Numbered from the stretch's first letter, positions 24,326-33,070 are shown. The stretch: 34,584 bases of DNA from Ruminococcus sp. (GCA_017458105.1 JAFTGC010000035.1:1-34584); one strand, 5' to 3'. The notes: a model not told the origin generated them from the sequence alone. A program made the numbers and translations.

Positions 24326-25639
24326 ATGAAGTATTTTAAAATAGCATATAATATGCTGATTAACAGGATTTTGTTTAATCTTGTTATTGTCCTTGAAATA
24401 GCTGCGGTGCTTGTTTTAACAAATACTGTTGTGGCAACATGGAACAGTAAAACTATGCTTTACGACCCGTATAAAGATATTTTAAAAAACGATGGTATGG
24501 TAATTTACACAGGAGCTTTGGATTCTGCCAATACAGCTGTGCTTAAAAAAATTCAGAAGGAAAACGGCTACAACGAGGTCTATATGGACAACGCTAAGGT
24601 TGCGGAATATGTTGAAAAAACCCTCAAGGGTGATGTAAAGGTCTACCGTACAAGTGTAGAAAGATTCCCTGCGGGAGAGAACAACGGACCTACCTCAACC
24701 ATAAGCACGGATAACGAAAGTAATATACTGTACTATCTTATGGACAAAGAGGTGTTTGACAAGTTCAGACTGCCGCTTTCTGAGGGCAGGTGGGCTTCGG
24801 CTGAAAAAAATTCAGACGGAGAGATCGAGATTGTAGTCTCTCAGGGTACAACTGCCGAGCTTAACAAGGTTTATGACACACCTGCCGGTAAGATAAAGGT
24901 TGTCGGAATTTTAACTTCTAACACATACACCCCACCCGGCACCAATGCAAACCGTTCTGAAGACAGCAGCGAACTTGAAAGCCTTTTTAATTATACCGGT
25001 GTGTTTGATTTGGGAGTAAGCACTGACGCTTTTGCAATAGTAAACAGAGAACTGTTTACCACTAAAGGAGAAATGTATCATTTACCGGAAGATTTCTGGT
25101 TTGTTTCATACGGCAAAGGCTTGAGCAGCGACGACATTAAAGGCAATGACGATTATCTTATGGAAAACATAGGAGAAGCGGCAATGTATGATTCAAACGG
25201 CGACTACGAAACTTTTAAAGCACTGGACAACGCAACACAAAATGAAATTAACAAAATCTATCTGCAAATGCTGCCAATTGTATTAGCGGCACTTATTGTT
25301 GTACTGGCAGGACTTATAGGTTCGGTGGCAATTTCTACCGTAAAGCAGATAAAAAACTTTGGCATATTTTTCCTTTGCGGCTGCCGTTGGAAAGACTGCA
25401 AAAAAATAATTACAGCACAGCTGGCGGTTTTATTTGCTATATCATGCTTGTTCACAGTACTTAGCATTTGGGGTATGAACGCAATGAACCTTAACGCCGA
25501 CATGGGGCTTACTTTTAAATTAAACAATGTTTTAATCAGCCTTGCCATTTTGGCAGTGATGTACCTGCTGGCTATTATTTTGCCGCGGAACATCATAAAA
25601 ACTTCGTCGCCTGTAGAAACAATAAAGGAGAATGTATAA
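24326..25639 (+). CDS. ABC transporter permease, FtsX/MacB-like (second of two)
   Basis: The 437-aa product has the same topology as its neighbour: one N-terminal helix (about 17-40), an extracellular MacB-type domain (about 45-310, with VVSQGTTAELNKVYDTPAGKIKVVGIL typical of the periplasmic core), then three C-terminal helices starting with ...VALIVVLAGLIGSVAIST and a CGCRWKDCKKII loop. The start is ATG 24326, 6 nt after AAGAAGGTG. The two permeases probably form a heterodimer. The stop overlaps the ribosome site and start region of the ATPase gene. Confidence 0.85.
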   Translation: MKYFKIAYNMLINRILFNLVIVLEIAAVLVLTNTVVATWNSKTMLYDPYKDILKNDGMVIYTGALDSANTAVLKKIQKENGYNEVYMDNAKVAEYVEKTLKGDVKVYRTSVERFPAGENNGPTSTISTDNESNILYYLMDKEVFDKFRLPLSEGRWASAEKNSDGEIEIVVSQGTTAELNKVYDTPAGKIKVVGILTSNTYTPPGTNANRSEDSSELESLFNYTGVFDLGVSTDAFAIVNRELFTTKGEMYHLPEDFWFVSYGKGLSSDDIKGNDDYLMENIGEAAMYDSNGDYETFKALDNATQNEINKIYLQMLPIVLAALIVVLAGLIGSVAISTVKQIKNFGIFFLCGCRWKDCKKIITAQLAVLFAISCLFTVLSIWGMNAMNLNADMGLTFKLNNVLISLAILAVMYLLAIILPRNIIKTSSPVETIKENV

Positions 25640-25640
25640 A

Positions 25641-26303
25641 GTGATTGAAATTAAAGAACTCACCAAAACCTACAACTACAAAAAATCCAACGCATTCACC
25701 GCACTTGAAAATGTATCTTTAAAAATTGATGACGGTGATATGGTTGCAATAATCGGCAAATCAGGTGCAGGTAAGTCGACCCTGCTGCATATTATCGGCT
25801 GTATTGATACCTTTGAAAAGGGCGAATACACAATAGACGATATTAAGGTACACAAGCTTTCTGACCTTAAGCTTGCAAAAATCAGAAACGAAAAGCTCGG
25901 TATAGTTATGCAGGATTTTGCACTGGTGGACGAATACACCGTTCTTGAAAATGTTAAGATTCCGCTTTATTTTTCAAAGAAAAAGGTCAGCGGAACAAAA
26001 GCCAAAGCCCTTGCCGCACTTGAAAAGGTGGGCATCAAAAACCTGGCAAACAAACCGGTAAACAAACTTTCCGGCGGACAAAAACAGCGTGTGGCTATCG
26101 CAAGGGCAATAGTAAACAATCCGTCGTTTATCCTTGCTGACGAGCCTACGGGTGCTCTTGACTCTGCAACCTCTGCCGAAATAATCGAGCTGTTTAAAAC
26201 TTTAAACGACGAAGGCACAACGGTAATCATTATCACACACGATAAAACAGTTGCCGATTCATGCAAACGTCAGATAGAAATTTCAGATGGTAAAATTTTA
26301 TAA
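25641..26303 (+). CDS. ABC transporter ATP-binding protein (LolD/MacB type)
   Basis: The 220-aa ATPase has Walker A GKSGAGKST (residues about 39-47), Q-loop VMQDFALVDEY, signature LSGGQKQRVAIARA, Walker B FILADEPTGALD and switch His in ITHDK. The DEPTGALD form is typical of ATPases that work with FtsX-type permeases. The start is GTG 25641, 10 nt after AAAGGAG; an ATG at 25632 is only 1 nt from that site. It powers the two permeases encoded just upstream. Confidence 0.93.
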   Translation: MIEIKELTKTYNYKKSNAFTALENVSLKIDDGDMVAIIGKSGAGKSTLLHIIGCIDTFEKGEYTIDDIKVHKLSDLKLAKIRNEKLGIVMQDFALVDEYTVLENVKIPLYFSKKKVSGTKAKALAALEKVGIKNLANKPVNKLSGGQKQRVAIARAIVNNPSFILADEPTGALDSATSAEIIELFKTLNDEGTTVIIITHDKTVADSCKRQIEISDGKIL

Positions 26304-26311
26304 TTTTGGAC

Positions 26312-26340
26312 GAAGCCGGAAAAACTCCGGCTTCCTTATT
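26312..26340 (+). terminator. terminator of the ABC exporter operon
   Basis: A 9-bp stem GAAGCCGGA (26312-26320) / TCCGGCTTC (26326-26334) with a 5-nt loop, followed by CTTATTTTG. Confidence 0.8.
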
Positions 26341-26404
26341 TTGTAAATATATCAAAATTGTAATAACTATTTGGCTGATAAATGTTTTTCGCCTTCGGTT
26401 TATG

Positions 26405-26413
26405 TGTTATAAT
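26405..26413 (+). promoter_or_regulatory. extended -10 promoter of the deacetylase gene
   Basis: TGT-TATAAT (26405-26413) with no good -35 at the usual distance. It lies 35 nt before the chosen start codon. Confidence 0.55.
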
Positions 26414-26447
26414 ATTTTTGTCATATTATATGGGAGAAGGTAGTATA

Positions 26448-28007
26448 ATGTCAAAAAAACACGCAGCACAAGCACAAACAAAAAAGGCAAAAAAGCAACA
26501 TCGTTTTGCAGGCATACTTCTGTTAATTTTTGTGATTATTGTTGCACTGTTATCGGCAGCATGGGCAGGTCTTACGGTTGCAGGTTTTGATGTTTACCGT
26601 GAGGTGAAAAATATTCTTTTCCCTGTTATAAACGCTAAGGCGATAAAATGGGAACACAACTCAATAATGCTGGGTAACGGTCAGAAATACGAGGCAAAAT
26701 TAAACCTTACCCCTTCAAACGCAACATCGGAATATACACTCACATCCACAAACGAAAAAGTAATTGAAATTGTTGAGGATAACCTGATCAAGGCAAAATC
26801 GGTAGGCTCATGTACGGTAAAAGCAACTACAGAAAACGGACTTTCAGCCTACTGCGATTTTACTGTAAGCGAAGCACCTGATAAGCTGGATGTTCCGTCC
26901 GAAGTAGATATGGCTGTCAGCGAAAGCTACCAGATAGTTCCCGTTGAGGGCAAGGAGTACGGCGATGGCTCGTTCACCTACACAAGCAGCAACGAGCTTG
27001 TTGCAACGGTCAACAGCAAGGGGCTTGTTACCCCTGTTGATATGGGAGAAACAACGATAACCGTAAAATCATACAACAACATCAAAACACAGTTAAAACT
27101 AAATGTCGGACAAACGCCTATAAAATTCACTCTGAACAACGGCAAAATCGGTATTGGCATTGACAGCCCGGTTCAACTGCAGTGCGAGTTTGAGGACGGT
27201 TACGGTGCAAACAGCAGGCAATATTCTTCCAGTGATGAAAAAATAGTCACTGTTGACGAAAAAGGTTATGTGACCGGCAGGCACGAGGGCAAAGCTACAA
27301 TAACCTGCACACTTTTCAACAACATTTCAGCAGAATGTGAAGTAACCGTTGACGACAAGCTGAGCAAAGTCCGCTCTCACCTCGACCCGAGCAAGCCTAT
27401 GGTTGCCCTGACCTTTGATGACGGTCCCGACGGCAAAAACACTCAATCTGTGCTGAACACACTCAAAAAATACGACGCAAGGGCAACTTTCTTTGTAGTA
27501 GGTTCCAGATTAGAAAAAGAGAAAAAGATGCTTAAAGCCGAGTACGAACAGGGCAACGAAATCGGCAGCCACTCATGGGACCACAAATACGCAGGCGACC
27601 TCTCGACAAAACAGCAGCGTGAAGAAATCACCAAAACAAATGAGGCTGTCCACGATATTCTCGGAATATACCCAACGCTTTTCAGATGTCCCGGCGGAAT
27701 AAGCTGTGATGTTTATGAAAAAGAGGGCAATATACCGATAATCCAGTGGTCAATTGACACAAGAGACTGGGAGACAATGAACACAAGCTCAACCTATAAA
27801 TCTATTAAAAAAGTATTTGACAAAAACGAAAACCTCAACGGCGACATTGTGCTTATGCACGATATTCAGGACTCTACACCGCCTGCTGTTGAAAAGATCT
27901 GTAAGCTTCTCGACAAAAAAGGCTATCAGATGGTAACAGTCTCCGAGCTTGCCTATTACAACGGCGTAGACCTTGAAAACGGCAAAATCTATTCAAGCTT
28001 TTATTAA
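26448..28007 (+). CDS. membrane-anchored polysaccharide deacetylase with Ig-like (Big2) repeats
   Basis: The 519-aa product has a short basic tail, one membrane helix (about 22-46) and then two to three bacterial Ig-like Big_2 repeats (about 60-325). Recurring motifs are TSTNEKVIEIV, TYTSSNELVATVNSKGLVTP and QYSSSDEKIVTVDEKGYVTG. A C-terminal NodB deacetylase domain (about 335-515) follows. NodB motifs are LTFDDGP, GSHSWDH (metal His pair), RCPGG, IDTRDW and IVLMHDI. It likely removes acetyl groups from GlcNAc or MurNAc in peptidoglycan, or from another polysaccharide at the cell surface. The start is ATG 26448, 7 nt after GGGAGAAGG. Monocistronic. Confidence 0.92.
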   Translation: MSKKHAAQAQTKKAKKQHRFAGILLLIFVIIVALLSAAWAGLTVAGFDVYREVKNILFPVINAKAIKWEHNSIMLGNGQKYEAKLNLTPSNATSEYTLTSTNEKVIEIVEDNLIKAKSVGSCTVKATTENGLSAYCDFTVSEAPDKLDVPSEVDMAVSESYQIVPVEGKEYGDGSFTYTSSNELVATVNSKGLVTPVDMGETTITVKSYNNIKTQLKLNVGQTPIKFTLNNGKIGIGIDSPVQLQCEFEDGYGANSRQYSSSDEKIVTVDEKGYVTGRHEGKATITCTLFNNISAECEVTVDDKLSKVRSHLDPSKPMVALTFDDGPDGKNTQSVLNTLKKYDARATFFVVGSRLEKEKKMLKAEYEQGNEIGSHSWDHKYAGDLSTKQQREEITKTNEAVHDILGIYPTLFRCPGGISCDVYEKEGNIPIIQWSIDTRDWETMNTSSTYKSIKKVFDKNENLNGDIVLMHDIQDSTPPAVEKICKLLDKKGYQMVTVSELAYYNGVDLENGKIYSSFY

Positions 28008-28138
28008 AACATACTCAGCTCCAATTTGAAAGTTTATTTTAAAATCCTGCAAAATTAAACAAATCGCCCATATTCAAACAATAATGGATTAAAAGGCAGT
28101 GGAATTTAAACAATCTTGAAATTTATATAAAAATTATA

Positions 28139-28167
28139 TTGACATTTTATGAAAATCACTATATAAT
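28139..28167 (+). promoter_or_regulatory. amtB promoter
   Basis: Consensus -35 TTGACA (28139-28144), 17-nt spacer, consensus -10 TATAAT (28162-28167). Transcription would start near 28174, giving a 175-nt leader. Confidence 0.9.
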
Positions 28168-28173
28168 CTTATT

Positions 28174-28322
28174 GTAACGAGGCAGTACATAGATTTTTTT
28201 AGTGAGATACTGCTCTTGAATTCCATATTCCGAACAAAGAGGTTCACCGTTCAATTACGGATAATTGCAATTTTCTTGTTAATTCTTGCAAAATCCGATT
28301 GACGGTGAACCTTTATTTTTTT
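28174..28322 (+). promoter_or_regulatory. amtB leader: putative transcription-attenuation element
   Basis: The leader holds an early hairpin (GCAGTA at 28182-28187 with TACTGC at 28208-28213) and an intrinsic terminator (28240-28322) placed 26 nt before the start codon. Inside the terminator loop is a small hairpin CAATT-ACGGAT-AATTG (28252-28267). Its six-nt loop has A at position 1 and G at position 4, the feature of ANTAR-protein target hairpins that control nitrogen genes in other Firmicutes. In addition CCGT (28247-28250) can pair with ACGG (28257-28260), which would compete with the terminator. The regulator and signal are unknown; no ANTAR gene is in the window. Confidence 0.6.
28240..28322 (+). 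terminator. intrinsic terminator in the amtB leader
   Basis: An 11-bp perfect stem, AGGTTCACCGT (28240-28250) and ACGGTGAACCT (28302-28312), with a 51-nt loop is followed by TTATTTTTTT. It lies between promoter and coding region, so readthrough must be regulated or partial. Confidence 0.85.
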
Positions 28323-28348
28323 CGGGGCAACACACAGGAGGTAATATT

Positions 28349-29599
28349 ATGGACGCAGGAAACATTGGATTTATGCTGATTTGTGCGGCATTTGTTTTCT
28401 TTATGACACCGGGGCTTTCGATGTTCTACGGAGGTCTTGTCAGAAAGAAAAACACCGTCAACACAATTATGACATCAATCTTCATAATCGGAACAGGTAT
28501 TGTTATGTGGGTGCTGTTCGGCTACTCGCTATCTTTTTCACCAACCGACAACGGCTTTATCGGCGACTTCAGCTGGCTTGGCCTTGAAGGTGTTTCAACA
28601 GAAAAAGGCTACAGCGACGCTGCTCCAATCCCTAACATGGTGTTCTGTGCATTTCAGATGATGTTTGCAGTTATCACCCCGGCACTTATCACAGGTGCTA
28701 TAGCCGGACGAATGAAGTTTAAATCACTTTTTGTGTTCATCATACTTTGGTCGATTGTTGTTTACTATCCGCTGGCACATATGGTATGGGCTACAAACGG
28801 CATCCTCGGTCTTGACGGAATCGGTGCTCTTGACTTTGCAGGAGGCGATGTTGTTCACATCAGCTCAGGTATCTCTGCACTTGTACTTTGTATTCTGCTC
28901 GGCAAACGCAGTGACTACAACAGAGCAAATTACACCAACCACAACATTCCAACCGTTGTAATCGGTGCTTCGCTTCTTATGTTTGGTTGGTTTGGCTTTA
29001 ACGCAGGCTCTGCTCTTGAGGCAAACGGTCTTGCAGCACACGCATTTATGACAACAGCAGCGGCTGCGGCTGCGGCACTGCTCTCGTGGATGCTATGCGA
29101 TGTTATCGTAGGCAAAAAGCCGACACTCATCGGTGCCTGCACAGGTATGGTAGCGGGTCTTGTCGGTATAACACCGGGTGCGGGTTATGTTCCGATTTGG
29201 GCAGCAATCATAATCGGGTTAACAACAAGCCCTGTTTGCTTTATTATGATTTCTTACGGCAAGAAAAAGTTTGGTTTTGACGATGCCCTCGACGCATTCA
29301 GCTGTCACGGCACAGGCGGTATCTGGGGCGGACTCCTCACAGGTGTTTTCTCAAGCTCCGCTATTAACTCGGACGCAGGCAACGGCATTGTTTACGGCGA
29401 GTTCTCACAGTTTGGTGCTCAGGCAGCAGGTATAGGCATTACAGTTGTTATTGCCGTAGTAGGAACACTCATTTGCTTTGGTATCACCAGACTTGTAACG
29501 GGTAAAATTCGTGTCAGCGAGAAAGAAGAAATCCTCGGTTTGGATATAACTCAGCACGGCGAAGTTGCTTACCCATCCTTCGGCGGTTGGGAACAATAA
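28349..29599 (+). CDS. amtB: ammonium transporter, Amt/AmtB family
   Basis: This 416-aa channel with 11 predicted membrane helices takes up ammonium. Family motifs are FFMTPGLSMFYGGLVRKKN (18-36), the DFAGGDVVHISSG region (conserved Asp/His), GWFGFNAGSA and FSCHGTGGIWGG. The start is ATG 28349, 7 nt after AGGAGG; the frame is open upstream but that would include the leader terminator. No glnK/PII gene follows; the gene ends before its own terminator. Expression is probably set by the leader attenuator. Confidence 0.96.
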   Translation: MDAGNIGFMLICAAFVFFMTPGLSMFYGGLVRKKNTVNTIMTSIFIIGTGIVMWVLFGYSLSFSPTDNGFIGDFSWLGLEGVSTEKGYSDAAPIPNMVFCAFQMMFAVITPALITGAIAGRMKFKSLFVFIILWSIVVYYPLAHMVWATNGILGLDGIGALDFAGGDVVHISSGISALVLCILLGKRSDYNRANYTNHNIPTVVIGASLLMFGWFGFNAGSALEANGLAAHAFMTTAAAAAAALLSWMLCDVIVGKKPTLIGACTGMVAGLVGITPGAGYVPIWAAIIIGLTTSPVCFIMISYGKKKFGFDDALDAFSCHGTGGIWGGLLTGVFSSSAINSDAGNGIVYGEFSQFGAQAAGIGITVVIAVVGTLICFGITRLVTGKIRVSEKEEILGLDITQHGEVAYPSFGGWEQ

Positions 29600-29623
29600 C
29601 ATCAACGCTATTTATAAACGCTA

Positions 29624-29668
29624 CCCCCGACACAGTTCACAACGGATTGTGTCGGGGGATTAATTTTT
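29624..29668 (+). terminator. amtB terminator
   Basis: An 11-bp stem CCCCCGACACA (29624-29634) / TGTGTCGGGGG (29648-29658) is followed by ATTAATTTTT. Confidence 0.9.
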
Positions 29669-29674
29669 ATCAAA

Positions 29675-29718
29675 ATAAAAAAGGTTGGCTGAAGCCGTAA
29701 ACGGCAACAACCAACCTT
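29675..29718 (-). terminator. terminator of the acidic surface protein gene
   Basis: The outer stem AAGGTTGG (29681-29688) / CCAACCTT (29711-29718) encloses an inner GCCGT/ACGGC stem. Six T follow on the minus strand. Confidence 0.85.
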
Positions 29719-29734
29719 GGTGGTTAATCAATAC

Positions 29735-30244
29735 TTACTTGATCTTTTTAAGACTGTAACCTGTTGCAGCAAAACCACCGCAAGCAAGGATTATTGCAAG
29801 CATAGCACCCGAAGCATCGGACTCGCCTGTTTTTGGTGATGTAGTCGCAGAACCTGTTGTGGCAGTTGCCTCATCAGATGTTGCTTCATCAGATGTTGCT
29901 TCATCTTCAGTAGCATCTTCATCTTCGTCCTCGTCCTCATCAGCCTCATCATCGTAGTCTTCGTCTTCGTCTTCGTCCTCATCAACATCTTCATCAGCGT
30001 TATCAACATCTTCGCTGTCTGACTCTTCCTCAGCATCTGTTGCTTCCTGACCGTCAGTAGTATCTGCAGCGTCTGTTGCATCCTGACTGTCAGTATCCTC
30101 TGTGTTTTCAGCAGGCTCTGTTGTAGTAGTTGTTGGATCATCACCTGTTGATTCGTCAGCAGCTGCTGTAAGAGCTGTTGCACAGAAAGCACCTGCGAGC
30201 ATTGCTGTAGCAATCATGAGTCCTAATGTCTTTTTAATTTTCAT
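29735..30244 (-). CDS. secreted acidic low-complexity protein with C-terminal membrane anchor
   Basis: The 169-aa product has a Sec signal peptide (MKIKKTLGLMIATAMLAG, cleavage near ALTAAA), a Thr-rich then extremely Asp/Glu-rich region (about 30-120), DEATS repeats (about 117-127) and SPKTG (136-140). A hydrophobic segment (147-163) and a KKIK tail follow, so the layout is that of a sortase-type wall anchor with a variant motif. The D/E tract could bind Ca2+ or be a spacer; no enzyme domain is present. The start is ATG 30244, 8 nt after AAGGAG. Own promoter and terminator. Confidence 0.75.
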   Translation of the reverse strand: MKIKKTLGLMIATAMLAGAFCATALTAAADESTGDDPTTTTTEPAENTEDTDSQDATDAADTTDGQEATDAEEESDSEDVDNADEDVDEDEDEDEDYDDEADEDEDEDEDATEDEATSDEATSDEATATTGSATTSPKTGESDASGAMLAIILACGGFAATGYSLKKIK

Positions 30245-30304
30245 TTGAAACATCTCCTTAAAAGAAAGAATCACAATAAACACTTAAACTTCCCTTGTGA
30301 GCGT

Positions 30305-30333
30305 ATTATAACACATTAAAATTAATTTGTAAA
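30305..30333 (-). promoter_or_regulatory. promoter of the acidic surface protein gene
   Basis: Minus strand: -35 TTTACA (30328-30333), 17-nt spacer, extended -10 TGT-TATAAT (-10 at 30305-30310). The rest of the gap to 30540 shows nothing else I can call. Confidence 0.8.
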
Positions 30334-30539
30334 ACTGAATTTTAACTAAATATAATAAAAAAACTTGTGCAATTCGACAATTGCTTGCAAATAGCAACAT
30401 ATAACTACTTGAATTTTAGTGAATTATCGACAACAACTTTTCCATAAATTGTCCCCGGTGTATATATTATGCAATTATGGAAATTATATTTTTTTGCAGA
30501 CAAACACCACATCCGTTTCTATTTATATGCCTGTAACCC

Positions 30540-30568
30540 TTGCACTAAGCAAAAAACTACTGTATAAT
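30540..30568 (+). promoter_or_regulatory. murT-gatD promoter
   Basis: -35 TTGCAC (30540-30545), 17-nt spacer, -10 TATAAT (30563-30568). Confidence 0.8.
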
Positions 30569-30600
30569 ATAATCAAAACAATCAGCAAGAGGTATTTTAT

Positions 30601-31938
30601 ATGACGCTAAGAGGAAAAATAGCCGTAAAAACCGCAAAGCTTGTTGCCAAAATATGCCTCAAAATGGGCAGACAGGGTGTCACCTGGGCAGGGCTTGTTG
30701 CGAGAAAAATAGAACCGAAAATCCTTAAAATACTCTCCGACCAAGTTCGTGAGAAAGTGTACATTGTCTGCGGAACAAACGGAAAAACCACCACCAACAA
30801 TATGCTCTGCACTACTTTGCAGAACCGGGGCAAAAAGGTAATCTGCAACAAAACAGGCTCAAATATGCTCAACGGCGTTGTTTCTGCCTTTGTTCTGGCT
30901 ACAAATGACGACTGCACAATTGACGCAGATTATGCTTGTATTGAGATTGACGAGGTTTCTACAAAAAGGGTACTGCCAACCCTAAAGCCGGACTATATGG
31001 TTTTGACGAACATTTTCCGTGATCAGCTTGACCGCTACGGCGAAATCGACATTACTATTGATATACTCGGCAACGCAATAAAAATGGCACCGGATATGAC
31101 GCTGGTTATCAACGGCGACGACCCGCTCTCGCTCTCACTTGCCGAAAAAAGCGGCAACCGCTACATCACATACGGCATAAGCGAAAAAGTTTTTGACGCT
31201 GACGAAGATGCGGAAATCCGTGAGGGCAGGTTTTGTGCAATGTGCGGAGCAAAAATGCACTACCGCTACTACCACTACAGTCAGTTGGGCGACTACGAGT
31301 GTACAAGCTGTGGTTTTAAGCGACCGAAAATTGACTATCCTGCCACAGGGATTGAATGTGGCGACCACCTCGCCTTTACTGTTGACGGCAAAAAAATCAA
31401 CGCAAACTACAAAGGATTTTACAACATCTACAACATTCTTGCTGTGTACGCTGTTGCCGAAAATTCGGGTGTTGATATGGACGGCTTTCAAAATATGCTT
31501 GACCACTTCACCCCTGAAAACGGAAGAAGCGAGCATTTCAATATTAATGGAACAGACATTGAGCTTAACCTTGCCAAAAATCCGGCAGGCTTTAACCAAA
31601 ACATAAATGCCGTTATGGCTGACGACAAGGACAAGGATGTTATCATTCTCATTAACGACCGTGACCAGGACGGCAACGATGTTTCGTGGCTTTGGGATGT
31701 TGACTTTGACCGTTTTGGTGAGGACAGCATTAAATCAATTACCGTCAGCGGTATAAGATGTCAGGATATGAGGTTAAGGCTGAAATATGTTGATATTCCG
31801 TCAACGCTTGAGCCAAACATCGAAACTGCCATCAGGAACAAAATTGCAGACGGAGTAAAGAATCTTTATGTGCTTGTAAACTACACAGGGCTTTACAGCA
31901 CAAGAAATATACTGAAGAGAATGGAGGGCGAGCAGTAA
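30601..31938 (+). CDS. murT: lipid II isoglutaminyl synthase, MurT subunit
   Basis: The 445-aa Mur-ligase-like subunit uses ATP to activate the alpha-carboxyl of D-Glu in lipid II for amidation to D-isoglutamine, with ammonia from GatD. ATP motif: CGTNGKTTTNNM (57-68). A four-Cys zinc ribbon (C212, C215, C234, C237) is inserted in the middle domain, as in known MurT proteins. The C-terminal part corresponds to DUF1727. SD AGAGG precedes the ATG by about 8 nt. The stop overlaps the gatD start (TAATG), consistent with a two-subunit complex. Confidence 0.95.
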   Translation: MTLRGKIAVKTAKLVAKICLKMGRQGVTWAGLVARKIEPKILKILSDQVREKVYIVCGTNGKTTTNNMLCTTLQNRGKKVICNKTGSNMLNGVVSAFVLATNDDCTIDADYACIEIDEVSTKRVLPTLKPDYMVLTNIFRDQLDRYGEIDITIDILGNAIKMAPDMTLVINGDDPLSLSLAEKSGNRYITYGISEKVFDADEDAEIREGRFCAMCGAKMHYRYYHYSQLGDYECTSCGFKRPKIDYPATGIECGDHLAFTVDGKKINANYKGFYNIYNILAVYAVAENSGVDMDGFQNMLDHFTPENGRSEHFNINGTDIELNLAKNPAGFNQNINAVMADDKDKDVIILINDRDQDGNDVSWLWDVDFDRFGEDSIKSITVSGIRCQDMRLRLKYVDIPSTLEPNIETAIRNKIADGVKNLYVLVNYTGLYSTRNILKRMEGEQ

Positions 31939-32699
31939 TGAAAATAACAATCGGACATCTTTTTCCAGACTTGCTCAACCTCTACGGCGACCGGGGCAAC
32001 ATACAGTGTATGGTAAAAAGGCTTGAGTGGCGTGGAATTGAGGCAGAAGTCAAGACTTTCAGCATAGAAGACGAGATTGATTTTTCGGCACTTGATATTG
32101 TACTGCTGGGAGGAGGGTCTGACCGTGAGCAGATGATAGTTTGCACAAGGCTTAAAGAAATTAAGAACGAGTTTAAAGCGTATGTTGAAAACGGCGGTGC
32201 GGTGCTTGCAATATGCGGCGGCTACCAACTGCTTGGCAAATACTACGAAACCGACAACGGAAAAATTGACGGACTTGACATTGTGGATATTTACACCGTT
32301 CAGGAAAAGGGCAGGCTGATTAACAACATCTTCATTCAGAGCGATTTGTTTGAAATGCCGATAGTCGGCTTTGAGAACCACGGCGGACGAACACATATAA
32401 ACGCCAACAAACCGCTCGGCAAGGTTGTGTACGGCAAGGGTAACGACGGCAAAAGCGGGTTTGAGGGTGTTGTTTACAAGAATGTGATCGGCACTTATCT
32501 GCACGGACCGTTACTGCCGAAAAATCCACAGCTCTGCGACTGGCTGCTGAGCAAAGCAATCGAGCGTAAATACGGCAAAGAGAACGCAAACCTCTCCCCT
32601 CTGCCTGATAAAGAAGAAAACGAGGCAAACAAATATATTGTTGACAGGTACTCCGACAAAGTAGAAAACTTTAAGGAACGCATCAGAAAGCTAATATAA
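31938..32699 (+). CDS. gatD: lipid II isoglutaminyl synthase, GatD glutamine amidotransferase subunit
   Basis: This 253-aa CobB/CobQ-type class I amidotransferase supplies ammonia to MurT. The nucleophile is Cys 93 in AICGGYQLLG; the catalytic His is 189 in GTYLHGPLLPKNP; GFENHGGRT is the conserved central segment. Cobyric acid synthase is excluded by size and by the coupled murT. It starts inside the murT stop codon. Confidence 0.94.
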   Translation: MKITIGHLFPDLLNLYGDRGNIQCMVKRLEWRGIEAEVKTFSIEDEIDFSALDIVLLGGGSDREQMIVCTRLKEIKNEFKAYVENGGAVLAICGGYQLLGKYYETDNGKIDGLDIVDIYTVQEKGRLINNIFIQSDLFEMPIVGFENHGGRTHINANKPLGKVVYGKGNDGKSGFEGVVYKNVIGTYLHGPLLPKNPQLCDWLLSKAIERKYGKENANLSPLPDKEENEANKYIVDRYSDKVENFKERIRKLI

Positions 32700-32715
32700 T
32701 TTTGGACTGATTCAA

Positions 32716-32749
32716 CGGCTGTTGTAAACAATACAATTTGCAACAGCCG
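32716..32749 (+). terminator. hairpin after gatD
   Basis: A 9-bp stem CGGCTGTTG (32716-32724) / CAACAGCCG (32741-32749) with a 16-nt loop. It is followed by A-rich sequence rather than T, so it is a weak terminator candidate. Confidence 0.4.
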
Positions 32750-32775
32750 AAAACTAAAAAAATTTAAAAAAAGTA

Positions 32776-32803
32776 TTGACATTTCTGAAAACTGTGATAT
32801 AAT
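32776..32803 (+). promoter_or_regulatory. tRNA-fMet promoter
   Basis: -35 TTGACA (32776-32781), 16-nt spacer, -10 TATAAT (32798-32803). Confidence 0.85.
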
Positions 32804-32840
32804 AATATCTGTTCTGAGAGATACGGAGCAAATTAAATAT

Positions 32841-32917
<77 letters not shown>

Positions 32918-32923
32918 GTTTGA

Positions 32924-32957
32924 GTGTTCATAACTATTTGGTTATGAACACTTTTTT
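32924..32957 (+). terminator. tRNA-fMet terminator
   Basis: An 11-bp perfect stem GTGTTCATAAC (32924-32934) / GTTATGAACAC (32941-32951), six-nt loop, then six T. The right arm and T tract are part of the direct repeat that recurs at 33746. Confidence 0.95.
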
Positions 32958-33008
32958 ATATAAAAATTTGAGCCTTTGTTCTATGATTGCTAAAGTATAA
33001 GGCAAAAT
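32943..33008. repeat. 66-bp direct repeat, left copy
   Basis: Matches 33746-33811 with one mismatch in 66. It begins in the right arm of the tRNA terminator and ends 4 bp before the -35 of the antitoxin RNA promoter. Confidence 0.95.
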
Positions 33009-33012
33009 CTAC

Positions 33013-33041
33013 TTGACATAATTGTTATTTAAAAATATAAT
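33013..33041 (+). promoter_or_regulatory. promoter of the type III antitoxin RNA
   Basis: Full consensus: -35 TTGACA (33013-33018), 17-nt spacer, -10 TATAAT (33036-33041). Start of transcription expected near 33048, about 23 nt before the first repeat. Confidence 0.92.
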
Positions 33042-33070
33042 AATAGTATCAAACGATGATTGCTCGTTTT

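Noticed and set aside
28286..28348. Upstream in-frame extension of amtB
   Set aside because: It would include the leader terminator stem. AGGAGG precedes the ATG at 28349, and Amt proteins start in this way.
29791..30213. Long alternative frame inside the acidic protein gene (Met/Leu/Lys-rich)
   Set aside because: It is a by-product of the GAT/GAA-rich repeats in the other frame and has no start signals of its own.
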